Assembly: GCA_036839975.1 (NCBI GenBank)
Contig: DAISVU010000007.1
Location: 19,027-83,026, forward strand
Reading direction: 5' to 3'
Length of the DNA stretch: 64,000 bases
DNA from: RGIG7111 sp036839975
GTDB lineage: Bacteria; Bacillota; Clostridia; Peptostreptococcales; Anaerovoracaceae
In this document: one piece after another, positions 27,427-36,861 of the stretch
How the letters are laid out: each line of letters opens with the position of its first letter
Numbering within the stretch: the stretch's first letter is position 1
The notes under the pieces: model-generated
The model's input: the letters and a program-made list of their open reading frames with translations, nothing else
Database searches by the model: none
What the model was told of the DNA's origin: nothing
Position numbers and translations under genes: made by a program

Positions 27427-27650
27427 TTTTCTATCCGTTCATTTACGCTGTTTAATTTGATTTGCCCGATTCATATCAGTTTAACAAGCGAACTTTTTTA
27501 TTCATCCGTGCATATGGAATATTTGCGTATATAATTTCAAACAGACAGTCTTTGCCGCAGACCAAATGTTTGGGGGCGTATATGCGCTGTTAACTATTAT
27601 AAATCTATAAATCAACTTATATATTTAGTACATGATAAATAATGTAAAAT

Positions 27651-27666
27651 GTTAGGTATAGCTAAC
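27651..27666. promoter_or_regulatory. Inverted repeat resembling a DtxR/IdeR-type metal box
   Basis: GTTAG-N6-CTAAC, within TTAGGTATAGCTAAC, resembles iron/manganese DtxR-family operators (TTAGGTTAGCCTAA). It lies 26 bases upstream of the moxR -35. No DtxR-family gene is in the window. Tentative. Confidence 0.35.
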
Positions 27667-27691
27667 TATAAGATATATCAATATGTTTTAA

Positions 27692-27720
27692 TTGTCAATG
27701 AATAGGCACTGTGATATAAT
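27692..27720 (+). promoter_or_regulatory. Sigma-A promoter for moxR-VWA
   Basis: TTGTCA, 17 bases, TATAAT. Confidence 0.75.
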
Positions 27721-27908
27721 GCCTCCATATTATTTAAAGGATCGTGTTACCGGCAGCAGGCTTTTTTGAAAATTGCAGCGAAGATTGTGATCAGGTCGGG
27801 ATGTAATGCAGATTTTGGAGCATGGGAATGCTTAAAATCAAAAGCTATAAATATAATACAGCTATATGATACGGATAGAAAATATAAAAAATATCGAAAG
27901 GATATGAA

Positions 27909-28769
27909 ATGGCTGAAGTACAGAAGTTTGAGGGAAGCGGTAAATATGTTGCATCAAAGGAACTTATGAATGCAGTGAATATAGCGATTGCACTTGAAAA
28001 GCCGCTTTTAATCAAGGGTGAACCCGGAACAGGCAAGACAATGCTTGCGGAGTCTATATCGGAAGCACTCGGGAAAAAGCTCATAGTCTGGAGCATCAAG
28101 TCCACGACCAAAGCACAGAAAGGTCTTTATATATACGATACCGTTCAGAGACTGTATGACAGTCAGTTTGGCGAAGAAGGTGTAGATGACATAGCAAGGT
28201 ATATCAAGCTCGGGAAACTCGGTGAAGCTTTTAAATCAGACGAGCAGGCTGTGCTTTTGATCGATGAGATCGACAAAGCCGATCTGGAATTTCCGAATGA
28301 CCTATTGTGGGAACTGGATAAAATGGAGTTTTTCATAAATGAAACAAAGGAGACAATTACGGCCAAGACGCGTCCGATCGTTATCATAACGTCAAATGCG
28401 GAGAAGGAACTTCCGGATGCATTTCTGAGAAGATGTATTTTCCACTATATCGAATTTCCCGATGAAGAAAAGATGGCAGAAATAATAAAGGTGCATTACG
28501 GGGAGCTCGATACTAAGCTGGTGCGGCGTGCGATGGCGGCCTTTTATAAGATCAGAGCTCTTGAGGACATACAAAAGAAGCCGAGCACATCGGAACTGCT
28601 CGACTGGATACAGGCGCTTATGATAAGTGGCATAGATGTAAGAAAACTCGCAGATGGATATCCGCATGCCGGAGTGCTTTTAAAGAAAAATGAAGATCTT
28701 GATATGTTGGAGGAAAATCAGAAAAGGGAAGCCACGGGTGAAGCTGCCGCCGAAGAGGGCTGTGAATAG
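27909..28769 (+). CDS. MoxR-type AAA+ ATPase
   Basis: 286 residues. Walker A GEPGTGKTM lies at about residues 38-46, Walker B LLIDEIDKAD at about 117-126, sensor 1 IVIITSNAEKELPD and an arginine finger in AFLRRC. MoxR proteins act as chaperones that insert or remodel cofactor-bearing or envelope proteins, usually with a VWA partner. That partner follows immediately. AAAGGA precedes the ATG. Confidence 0.92.
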   Translation: MAEVQKFEGSGKYVASKELMNAVNIAIALEKPLLIKGEPGTGKTMLAESISEALGKKLIVWSIKSTTKAQKGLYIYDTVQRLYDSQFGEEGVDDIARYIKLGKLGEAFKSDEQAVLLIDEIDKADLEFPNDLLWELDKMEFFINETKETITAKTRPIVIITSNAEKELPDAFLRRCIFHYIEFPDEEKMAEIIKVHYGELDTKLVRRAMAAFYKIRALEDIQKKPSTSELLDWIQALMISGIDVRKLADGYPHAGVLLKKNEDLDMLEENQKREATGEAAAEEGCE

Positions 28770-29957
28770 ATGTTTTTGGAATTCTTTTTCAGTCTCCGCG
28801 CCGGAGGATTAAAAGTATCGGTGCATGAATGGATGACACTCATGGATGCGATGGAAAAAGGACTCGCGCACTCTTCTCTGCTTGGATTTTATCATCTCTG
28901 CAGATGCGTGCTGATAAAAAGCGAGATCGATTATGACAGGTTTGACCGGATATTCACAAATTATTTCGGCTCTATCGAGGAAGACGTATTGCTGCCGAAG
29001 CGATTTTGGGAATGGCTTAGCAAGCCGATCGAAAAACTTGATGACAGGATAATGACTGAACTTCCACAGGAACTTGAAACGCTGCTTGAAAGAATTGAGA
29101 AGTTTAAGAAGGAACAGAAAAAAGAGCATAATAAAGGAAAGAAATACATAGGCGCCGGAGGCACTGCACCTATCGGCCATTCAGGATATAATCCGGCGGG
29201 CATACGGATAGGTGATGAAGGAAGGCAGGGGACTGCGCTTCAGATCGCAGGTCAGCGTCAATTCAAGGATTTCAGAGAAGACAATATCCTTTCGATGAGA
29301 GATTTCCAGGTTGCATTCAGGAGGCTCAGGCAGTTTTCAAACAGGCTGGATGTGCCGAGGACAGAGCTGAATATAAACAAGACTATAGATGACACCTGCA
29401 GTAATGCGGGATATCTCAAGATAGCATGGGACAAGCCTCGTAAGAATTCGATAAAGCTTCTGATGCTTTTTGATTCGGACGGATCGATGAAGATGTACCG
29501 TGCACTCTGCAGCAAGCTGTTTCATTCGATAAGCATATCAAATAGATTTAAGGATTTTAAAGTCTACTATTTCCACAACTGCATCTACGATAATCTTTAT
29601 ACGGATCCGACGTGCACCGACGGTGAATGGCTTCCGACGAAACGGGTGCTGAATAACCTGAATCAGGACTACCGCGTTATAATCGTCAGCGACGGATGCA
29701 TGGCTGCATCAGAACTTTTGAAGCCGAACGGAGATATAGTATATACACATGACAATAAAGACCCCGGCAAAGTTTGGCTTGAGCGTTTCAAAAATAAGTA
29801 TGACAATATCATATGGCTCAATCCGCTGCCCGAGATGGTGTGGGACAAGGTGTTCGGTGCTGAAACGCTGCTGATCATAAAGGATATCTTTCCAATGTAC
29901 GAACTTAGTCTCACCGGATTGAAGGACGGTATAGGAAAGCTGCTTTCATACAGATAA
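28770..29957 (+). CDS. VWA-domain protein, CoxE-like, partner of MoxR
   Basis: 395 residues, starting directly after the moxR stop. An N-terminal helical part (residues 1-170) is followed by a von Willebrand A domain whose metal site reads LMLFDSDGSMKMY, a DxDGS variant of the usual DxSGS. The C-terminal half ends NPLPEMVWDK...LTGLKDGIGKLLS. With MoxR it probably forms a chaperone pair; the client is not visible. The genes downstream encode surface proteins, but a link is speculative. Confidence 0.88.
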   Translation: MFLEFFFSLRAGGLKVSVHEWMTLMDAMEKGLAHSSLLGFYHLCRCVLIKSEIDYDRFDRIFTNYFGSIEEDVLLPKRFWEWLSKPIEKLDDRIMTELPQELETLLERIEKFKKEQKKEHNKGKKYIGAGGTAPIGHSGYNPAGIRIGDEGRQGTALQIAGQRQFKDFREDNILSMRDFQVAFRRLRQFSNRLDVPRTELNINKTIDDTCSNAGYLKIAWDKPRKNSIKLLMLFDSDGSMKMYRALCSKLFHSISISNRFKDFKVYYFHNCIYDNLYTDPTCTDGEWLPTKRVLNNLNQDYRVIIVSDGCMAASELLKPNGDIVYTHDNKDPGKVWLERFKNKYDNIIWLNPLPEMVWDKVFGAETLLIIKDIFPMYELSLTGLKDGIGKLLSYR

Positions 29958-30108
29958 AAAGACTTTAAAGCGCCGGATCGACGGTATGTAAATTGCGTGG
30001 ATATGCGATACATACTATGCGGCATATTTTATTTATATAATAAATATGGACGGCGTATAATCATCAGGGATCAAGAAAATATATAAACTGACGGTAAGAA
30101 GAAAAGAA

Positions 30109-32284
30109 ATGATTGAAATGATAATCGGTAAAAAAACAGGCCTCTTATTGATTTAGGCATCATTACAACTGTGATAATATTACTTATGACGGCCTTGTCA
30201 GAAACAGCATCTGCAGGGCTTACAGCAACATCGCTTGATTTTGCCGAGAATTATCTTGCTGTGAAATGGGTATACAAATCCGGGGACAGTTGGGAAAACA
30301 GTCCTCTGCCTCCGACTCTCGGCGGCGGATATGTATATTCGGCAGCAGATGGTGAGCTGCTCAAATTCGGAAAAGAAGACGGCAAGATAGAAAAAAAGGT
30401 TTCCCTTCCGGGGATGCAGGGTTTCAGTTTGATTCCTATTAGATATATAAAGAAGGATGAATATACAGAGGGAAAAAATCTGCTTCTGATCCCGGTTTAC
30501 AACGAAAAGCTCCCCGAAACGGTGAGAGACATTCCAAGAGTTCAGCCGGTACTATCGGCGGTGAGAAGGTACAAGTTTATGATGCGGACACACTGTATTT
30601 GATCGGTTCAACGAGGCTTCAGCAAGATAAGCAGATCTTGACAGATGTGAAATACAATGAAGGTTACTTTTATTTCGGCACGTGGGGAGACGACAAGAAT
30701 GACAGCACATATACTGAAAACGTTTATTCGTGTTACAGCATCGGGGATATCATGTATAATAAAGATAAGGGAAAAGAAACAGAACCCGTATGGACGGTTG
30801 AAAAGAATGGCGGCTTTTATTTTGCGGACGCGTTATTCACCGGAGACTATGTGCTGTTCGGTTCAGACCGGGATACGACAAAATCGTCTTCGGGTAAAGG
30901 TGCAATGATTTTCAGCTGCATGAGCGGCAGAAAATACCGAGAGACGCAGGCAGATGATACGGTTATAAGTGCAAAGCCTCTGGAAGGCGATGCAAAATCT
31001 GCGGTGGTTTCGGATGATACGTATCCGTCAATCATTCTTGTGGCTACAAAGGGTAAAAAGCTGTACAAATTTAAACTCAGTGCCGGCGGAGAACTGGAAA
31101 AAACGGAGGGTAAAACGGAAATCGATATAGACGCGCAGACGACGGGTGCACCGGCTGTATATAAAGGTATCATGTACATGGGTCTCAGTAATTGTACTGT
31201 AGAGGGTGTAAAGATATCGACGATGGAGAAGATAAATGCAGTGTCGGTGCCGAACTATCCGCAGGCGGGCATATATATCGAAGTCTGTAAATGAAGAAGA
31301 CGGATTATTCATTTACGGTTCATATAATAAACCGCCCAGGGGCATATTCCTTCTTAAAGTAGACAGCAGCGGCAGCATAAGTGAGTCAGAACCGGCTAAT
31401 AAGCAATTTTTTAAACCTGTGAAAAAAATTAGCGAGTACTGTTTGTCACCGCTTCAGGTTGAAGATCAGGTGATCTATTACAAAAATGATTCCAGGTATA
31501 TAATGGCGCTTGAAAATGGATTTACTATAACAACACATGCAGCTGTGGGAGGGAAGCTCACACCGGATCCCGATACAGGGAAATGCACATACAAAAAAGG
31601 CGCTTCGGTCTCTTTTAAGGCTGAAGCCCATGCCGGGTATATGATGGCTGATTTTGTAAAGGACGGTGAAAGCGTCAGAAAAAGCGGATACGGACCCGCT
31701 GATAATGAAGAAGGCTGTGATTTTTATAATTTGCTTGACAATCATATGGTAAAAGCGGTATTTATGTTAAAGATCGCTAAAAAACCGTCCGAGATAATAG
31801 GGCTCAGTATGTTCGGGTATACCGTTCGATGAGAGCGGGAGGCGGATATAAATATATCGGCAAGAGCAGAACGACATCATATGCCGATAAAAAAGTCATG
31901 ACGGGGACAAAATATTATTATAAACTGCAGGGTGTTTACAAAATGGCATGCGGGCATTTCAACTATATTCGCATTTCATCCTGTAAGTCGGGCAGGACAA
32001 CACTGCGCGTCACAAAGCTTAAGGGCAAAGCGGAAAAGAGAAAAGTCAGGCTCTGCTGGAAGAAGGTCAGAGGCGCAAACGGATATATAATCTGCCGGGC
32101 AAACAGAAAGAGCGGAAGATATAAGATCATAAAAACGACAAAAGGAAATTCAAAGCTGAAATACACAGACAGCAGACTGAAGAAAGGCGGGACATACTGC
32201 TACAAGGTGAAAGCGTACAGGGCTGTGAGCAGTAAGAGAATAAAAAGCGTGTATTCAAATACAGTAAAAGTGAAAGCAAGGTAA
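30109..32284 (+). pseudogene. Secreted beta-propeller/FN3 surface protein, broken by frameshifts
   Basis: One long gene split into pieces. An N-terminal hydrophobic signal segment in the first frame changes frame at an A7 run (30130-30136). Then come PQQ-like propeller stretches (GGGYVYSAADGELLKFGKED; after a break near 30540, VQVYDADTLYLIGSTR). A break lies near 31280 at an AT repeat and another near 31820. A C-terminal region has FN3-like repeats (YYYKLQGVY, YCYKVKAYRAV). Likely cell-surface or secreted. At least four breaks make it a pseudogene unless the sequence is wrong. It opens the DUF4430/ECF locus. Confidence 0.75.
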
Positions 32285-32318
32285 CAAATACAGCATTTAA
32301 GAAAGAGGAGATTTAATA

Positions 32319-33680
32319 ATGACGAAGAGTGTTAGTAAAAAAGTATTGGCTTTAGCGGTGTCGGCAGCTATTTTATTTTTATCTATGTCTTTTGCGGCAG
32401 ACAATGTGCATGCGGCAGAACAGGTGAAAGTTACAGTAAGCGCAAAGACCATAAGTGAATTTGACATAGTGCAGAAAGAGATAACCGTAACAAGCGATGC
32501 ATTTGAACATTTTTATCCTGACCTGGCAGACAAGGACGGAAAGGGCGTCACATATGCTGATGCGCTTGTTGCGGCGCATATCGATAAATATGGTGATAAA
32601 TTCAAGAGCAACCCCGGCGGCTATCTTAAGTTTAGTGATGATTACTACGCACAATATCACTCTATCTCAGTTGTAAAGCAATTTGAACACAGTAAGGTGG
32701 GGCTTTATTACAATAATCAAAAACTCGCATCTGCCGTAAACGAGGAAAAGCTTTCCGACGGTGATTTTCTGGAAGTGGTCTCATTTGAAAAGAACTATAG
32801 TGAATGTTACAGCAGGTTCGGCGACAAAGAATACGCGGGCATAGCTGGTGACGATATCGCGGTGAAAATTATCGCGGATTATTGTGGTAATTCTTATAAG
32901 CCGAACAACGGCGCTGAACTTTATACGGTGGATTTTAATACGGGCGCGTTAAACAAGCTTTCGAAAAAGGCGGACGGCAACGGGGACGCTGTCTTGAAAT
33001 TTGATAAAAAAGGAACATATTACATAACGGCAAAAGGGAAGGTAACCTATCCGGATTGGAACGGCAATGCATCTACAGCTAACATTGTTCTTCCGCTTGC
33101 TAAGGTGACAGTTGCAAAAGCGATTAAACTGAAAAAACCGGAGCTCAAAATAAAACTTACGAGTAATAAAAAAAGTATGGCAAGCTGGAGCAAGGTAAAA
33201 TGTGCAGAAAAATATCAGATAAAATACAAGGCGGGAGGCTCAGGTAAATGGTCGGTAAAGACTGTTTCAAAGCGTAAGATCGGATTTGATAGACTGAGAG
33301 CCGGTAAAAAGTATTATTATAAGGTGTGCGCGTTAGTTTATTCTTACGGGAAAACTATATATTCTCCATACAGCAGAACGAAATCGGTGACGACACTCGG
33401 CTCCGCAAAGAGACTTAAAATAAGTGCGGAAAGCGGTAAATATCTGCTTTCATGGCATAAAGTCGCAGCTGCGGAGGGATATGACAAAAAGGTGAGGTCA
33501 AAGTACGAAAAAAAATGGAATACGATCAAACAAGGGACAAAACTGTCGGAGAGTAAGTTTAAGACAATAGGCTATATGCCGGGCAAGACATATCAGTATC
33601 GTGTAAGAGCATACAAGTCCGTGGGAGGAAAGAAGATCTACGGACCGTGGTCTAATATAGTAACTATAAAGCGCTATTAG
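32319..33680 (+). CDS. Secreted DUF4430-like protein with FN3 repeats
   Basis: 453 residues, intact. A signal peptide (residues 1-32, ending near NVHAAEQ) is preceded by GAGGAG 9-10 bases before the ATG. Residues about 35-170 resemble DUF4430, the transcobalamin beta-domain-like fold: VTYADALVAAHIDKYG, VGLYYNNQ, LSDGDFLEVVSFEKNYS. Two FN3-like domains follow (about 275-365 and 370-453, with KKYYYKVCALVYSYG and TYQYRVRAYKSVGG). No anchor motif is seen. It probably binds a ligand or partner at the cell surface, together with the adjacent ECF genes. Confidence 0.75.
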   Translation: MTKSVSKKVLALAVSAAILFLSMSFAADNVHAAEQVKVTVSAKTISEFDIVQKEITVTSDAFEHFYPDLADKDGKGVTYADALVAAHIDKYGDKFKSNPGGYLKFSDDYYAQYHSISVVKQFEHSKVGLYYNNQKLASAVNEEKLSDGDFLEVVSFEKNYSECYSRFGDKEYAGIAGDDIAVKIIADYCGNSYKPNNGAELYTVDFNTGALNKLSKKADGNGDAVLKFDKKGTYYITAKGKVTYPDWNGNASTANIVLPLAKVTVAKAIKLKKPELKIKLTSNKKSMASWSKVKCAEKYQIKYKAGGSGKWSVKTVSKRKIGFDRLRAGKKYYYKVCALVYSYGKTIYSPYSRTKSVTTLGSAKRLKISAESGKYLLSWHKVAAAEGYDKKVRSKYEKKWNTIKQGTKLSESKFKTIGYMPGKTYQYRVRAYKSVGGKKIYGPWSNIVTIKRY

Positions 33681-33810
33681 ATGCATGTTTGAAAAGCGGC
33701 AGCTTGTTAAAACTGCTCAGTTGCGATGAAACTGTGCGGTAAAAAGGACATATGAGGATATATCCGTTTTATCGAGGCAGTATGAACAAGATGCAGATGG
33801 AGATAAACAG

Positions 33811-34533
33811 ATGGCAGAAAATAATACAAAGCAAGACGAGGCGAAAATCAGGCGTGAGAAACAAAGCGATATGAGCAGGCGGAGCAGCTGGCATTTTTGT
33901 AAAACGGGCAGGGTGTTTCTGATTGCAATTACCTTGATATTTGCCATCAGCTGTATGACTGCATGTAAAAGCACTCCCTGCGGAAACGGCTCAAACGGTG
34001 CATGCAAGACATTGCGAAAAGCTGCGGAAACTCCGAAGACGAAAGATAAGAAAAAAACAGAGAACGATTAAACAAATAAACATTCGTCAAAGCTGTTAAA
34101 AGACAAGGCAAAAAAAGCATTACCGGAAAAAAGGCAAAGAATAAGAGTTGCTGTTACATGACGGTGACCTGTCACAGGATAGTTGAACGATGGGGCAGCA
34201 TACCGTACAGTCTTAAAAAGATCACTCCGAAATCAGGCGTGATCCTTGTTAAACAGAAGGTGGTTCTGAAACGCGGTGACACGGCGTTTGAAGTAACAAA
34301 ACGCGTCCTTAAAAGTAAGAGGATTCATTTCGCCTATCAGGGAATCACGCAGTATGGCACCACATACGTTGAAGCCATAAATAATATATATGAAAAAGGA
34401 TGTCAATTCAAGGAGTGGCTGGATATACAAAGTCAACGGAATTGCACCGAAGGTCGGCTGCAGCGGATATATGCTCAGGAACGGAGATGAGCTGGAATGG
34501 GCGTACACCTGCAACCTCGGGAAGGATCTGTAA
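33811..34533 (+). pseudogene. DUF4430 lipoprotein, interrupted
   Basis: The start has GGAG 8 bases upstream. The N-terminus has a hydrophobic segment and lipobox SCMTAC, then a lysine-rich linker hits TAA at 34069-34071. In the same frame the linker continues to an A7 run (34110-34116), where one extra A gives KKSITGKKAKNKSCCYMTVTC and the DUF4430 domain (LKRGDTAFEVTKRVL, YVEAINNIYE). A further one-base break near 34402 leads into SGWIYKVNGIAPKVGC and EWAYTCNLGKDL, ending at 34533. All DUF4430 landmarks are present, but in three pieces. Confidence 0.75.
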
Positions 34534-34535
34534 GT

Positions 34536-36095
34536 GTGAGAAGAGACGGTTTCAGCACATATCATCCGATGATATGTGCTGTTTATTTTGTGATAATATT
34601 GATCTGCAGCATGATATTCATGGCGCCGGCATGCCTATCGGCTTTGTTTGCGGGCGCTTTTTCTTATGCGATATACATCACCAGTAAAAAAGCAGTGAAG
34701 ACATTTCTTTGCTTATGCCTTCCTGTTATGGCAGCCGCTGTGCTTGTCAATTTTTTATTTAATCATCACGGCGTGACTATACTTTTTTATATAGGCGATA
34801 ATCCGGTTACCAAGGAGGCTCTGTGTTACGGAGCCGCATCAGCATCTGTCTTTGCATCGGTGATCATCTGGTGCTGCTGTGTCAGTATAGCGAGTTCAGA
34901 CGCGGAGGAAAAAGCATATCTGCCTGCGGCGGCAAGGATATATGCCGATATGTGTGATATGAAAACCGTTGCGGGAGACAAGGGTCCTAAAAGTGTGACC
35001 GGAATCCCGCTAGATATAGTTGAAGGAAGAAGATGGCTCAGGCAGAGAATCATCGCAGGAGCGGGCGCCCGGGTCGGCAGCGCATCTTTGTCAATATCAC
35101 CGGATAGAAAAAACACTTTGGAATACAGGACGGATGTTTTCGAACCGGGATATGGTGAAAGCATTGATTCTCATGAAGACAAAAAATCAGATATCAGTGC
35201 GGACGGGCATAAGCGGGAAAAGCCTGCAATAGAGGCTAGGGATATCTGGTTTAGATACGGAAGAAATGGCAGAGATATATTGAAAGGCTTTGATATTCGT
35301 GTTTGCAGAGGGACCTTTTATGCGCTTGTAGGCGGAAACGGCACGGGTAAAACGACAGCACTCAAAGTGATATGCGGTATACTGAAAGCATATCGCGGAA
35401 AGTTGAGAAATGTGGCGGAAGGACTGTTTCTCACACAAGATCCGAAAAATGTTTTTGCGGAAGAAACGGTACGGGAAAATCTGGAACGCGTGTATAATGC
35501 CCGCATCGTAAAGGACAGGCATGGTCAGAAAAATCCGCATGACAAAAAAATGAATACAGATATGACGCCGTCAGGATATATTAAAAAAATGGAAGGCTGT
35601 ACATCGACGCGGGGACGCACTATGAATGAAAAAAAACAGGAAGGTGATATCGAAGTAATAAGTGAGAGACTGGGGATATCGCATATTCTCGACATGCATC
35701 CTTATGATATTTCTGGAGGTGAACAGCAGCGCGTTGCACTGGGTATGCTGCTTTTAATGAGGCCTGAGGTGTTTCTTATGGACGAACCGACTAAAGGCAT
35801 GGATCCGTTCTTCAAAGAGGAGTTCGCCGGAATCGTTTCGGAATTGAAAAGCGAGGGCAAGACGATTCTTACGGTTTCACACGATATAGAGTTCTGCGCA
35901 AAGTATGTGGACCGTGTCGGTATGATGTTCGACGGACAGCTGACAGCAGAAGGAACACCGCACAAGGTATTCGGGGAAAACAGGTTCTATACGACTGCGG
36001 CATCAAAGATTACACGAGGCCTGCTCGAAAATGCGCTTACAGCGGATGATATAACTAAAGCGCTGAGATTATCAGATTATGGAAAAACATACTGA
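34536..36095 (+). CDS. Chimeric ECF transporter EcfT N-half fused to EcfA ATPase
   Basis: About 519 residues from a GTG at 34536, two bases after the DUF4430 stop. Residues 1-125 match the first part of EcfT (FSTYHP, four helices, HHGVTILFYIGDNPVTKEA). The EcfT C-terminal coupling helices are missing. After a polar linker an ABC ATPase begins near residue 230 (IEARDIWFRYG): Walker A GGNGTGKTT, signature SGGEQQR, Walker B VFLMDEPTKG, switch SHD. It resembles the second half of tandem EcfA proteins. The in-frame fusion suggests a large internal deletion. Whether it works is doubtful. Confidence 0.75.
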   Translation: MRRDGFSTYHPMICAVYFVIILICSMIFMAPACLSALFAGAFSYAIYITSKKAVKTFLCLCLPVMAAAVLVNFLFNHHGVTILFYIGDNPVTKEALCYGAASASVFASVIIWCCCVSIASSDAEEKAYLPAAARIYADMCDMKTVAGDKGPKSVTGIPLDIVEGRRWLRQRIIAGAGARVGSASLSISPDRKNTLEYRTDVFEPGYGESIDSHEDKKSDISADGHKREKPAIEARDIWFRYGRNGRDILKGFDIRVCRGTFYALVGGNGTGKTTALKVICGILKAYRGKLRNVAEGLFLTQDPKNVFAEETVRENLERVYNARIVKDRHGQKNPHDKKMNTDMTPSGYIKKMEGCTSTRGRTMNEKKQEGDIEVISERLGISHILDMHPYDISGGEQQRVALGMLLLMRPEVFLMDEPTKGMDPFFKEEFAGIVSELKSEGKTILTVSHDIEFCAKYVDRVGMMFDGQLTAEGTPHKVFGENRFYTTAASKITRGLLENALTADDITKALRLSDYGKTY

Positions 36096-36805
36096 CAGGG
36101 AAAAGAAAAGAACCGCTGCGGCGCTTACATGTCTGCTGTTCGCTCTCATGGCGGGTATGGTAATTGCTTATGCGGTAATCGCTGATGACAGGATATTTTA
36201 CTTTGTATCTGTTACGATGATGATGCTTACTATTGCAGCCATATTTATCGGGACGGAAAGAAAAAGATCGCGCACCAGTGAGATTGTGATTGTTTCGACA
36301 ATGGTGACTATTGCAGTTGTATGTCGAGCAGCATTCTTTATGCTTCCTGAAATAAAGCCTGCTGCTGCTGTAGTAATCATATCGGCTGTGTGTCTAGGAG
36401 AAAGGACGGGATTTATGATCGGTGCGCTTTCCATGTTCATATCTAACTTTAGTTTGGTAGGGGCCATGGACGCCGTGTCAGATGTTCGTTATGGGAATGA
36501 CCGGTCTTATAGCCGGCGCCGTCATAAATTTACATGAAAAAATGAGATCGCCGCTTGCAATGGCGGCTGTGTCCGGTGTATGCACATTTACCGTATACGG
36601 TTTATTGGTGGATATTTGGACTGCGTTCGGTTTTTATGCACGACCTACACCTGAGTCTGTTTTGGCAGTGTATGCGGCGGCGGTGGCTCTAAACGCAATA
36701 TTCGCAGTGAGTACAGGGATTTTTGTGTTTTTCTTTGGCGAACCCGTCATCAAAAAAATCGATAGGGTCAAGTTGAAATACGGGATATTCTATTCGCGTA
36801 TATAA
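36079..36805 (+). pseudogene. ECF transporter substrate-binding (S) component, frameshifted
   Basis: It starts by overlapping the ecfT/A end by 17 bases. The first frame gives several membrane helices up to FMIGALSMFISNFSLVG. At the G4 run near 36460 one base too many shifts the frame. With G3 it continues GPWTPCQMFVMGMTGLIAG, the S-component signature, and ends at 36805. S components bind the vitamin or cofactor. The neighbouring DUF4430 genes hint at a corrinoid-like ligand, but that is inference. Confidence 0.75.
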
Positions 36806-36816
36806 ATAAGTATAAA

Positions 36817-36850
36817 AAAGGCCGTTACCGTAATTGAGGCGGCGGCCTTT
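36817..36850. terminator. Bidirectional terminator between the ECF genes and lexA
   Basis: AAAGGCCG (36817-36824) pairs perfectly with CGGCCTTT (36843-36850), with an A/T run on the left. It sits between convergent genes. Confidence 0.75.
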
Positions 36851-36861
36851 GACCTTTGCAG

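Larger units (their letters stand above)
27427..27908. other. Divergent AT-rich control region between copA and moxR
   Basis: 482 bases without a gene. It holds the moxR promoter and an inverted repeat listed separately. For copA, a TTATAT element on the minus strand near 27530 could be a -10. I found no CopY box (TACA-N2-TGTA) and no symmetric CsoR site. From 27721 to 27908 lies a leader of about 185 bases before moxR without recognised structure. Confidence 0.5.

Noticed and set aside
27427..27560. CopY or CsoR operator before copA
   Set aside because: No TACA-N2-TGTA and no symmetric GC-rich CsoR repeat; only a lone CCCCC stretch on the minus strand.
29958..30108. Cobalamin riboswitch before the DUF4430/ECF locus
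   Set aside because: No B12-box-like sequence or suitable length of structured leader was found.
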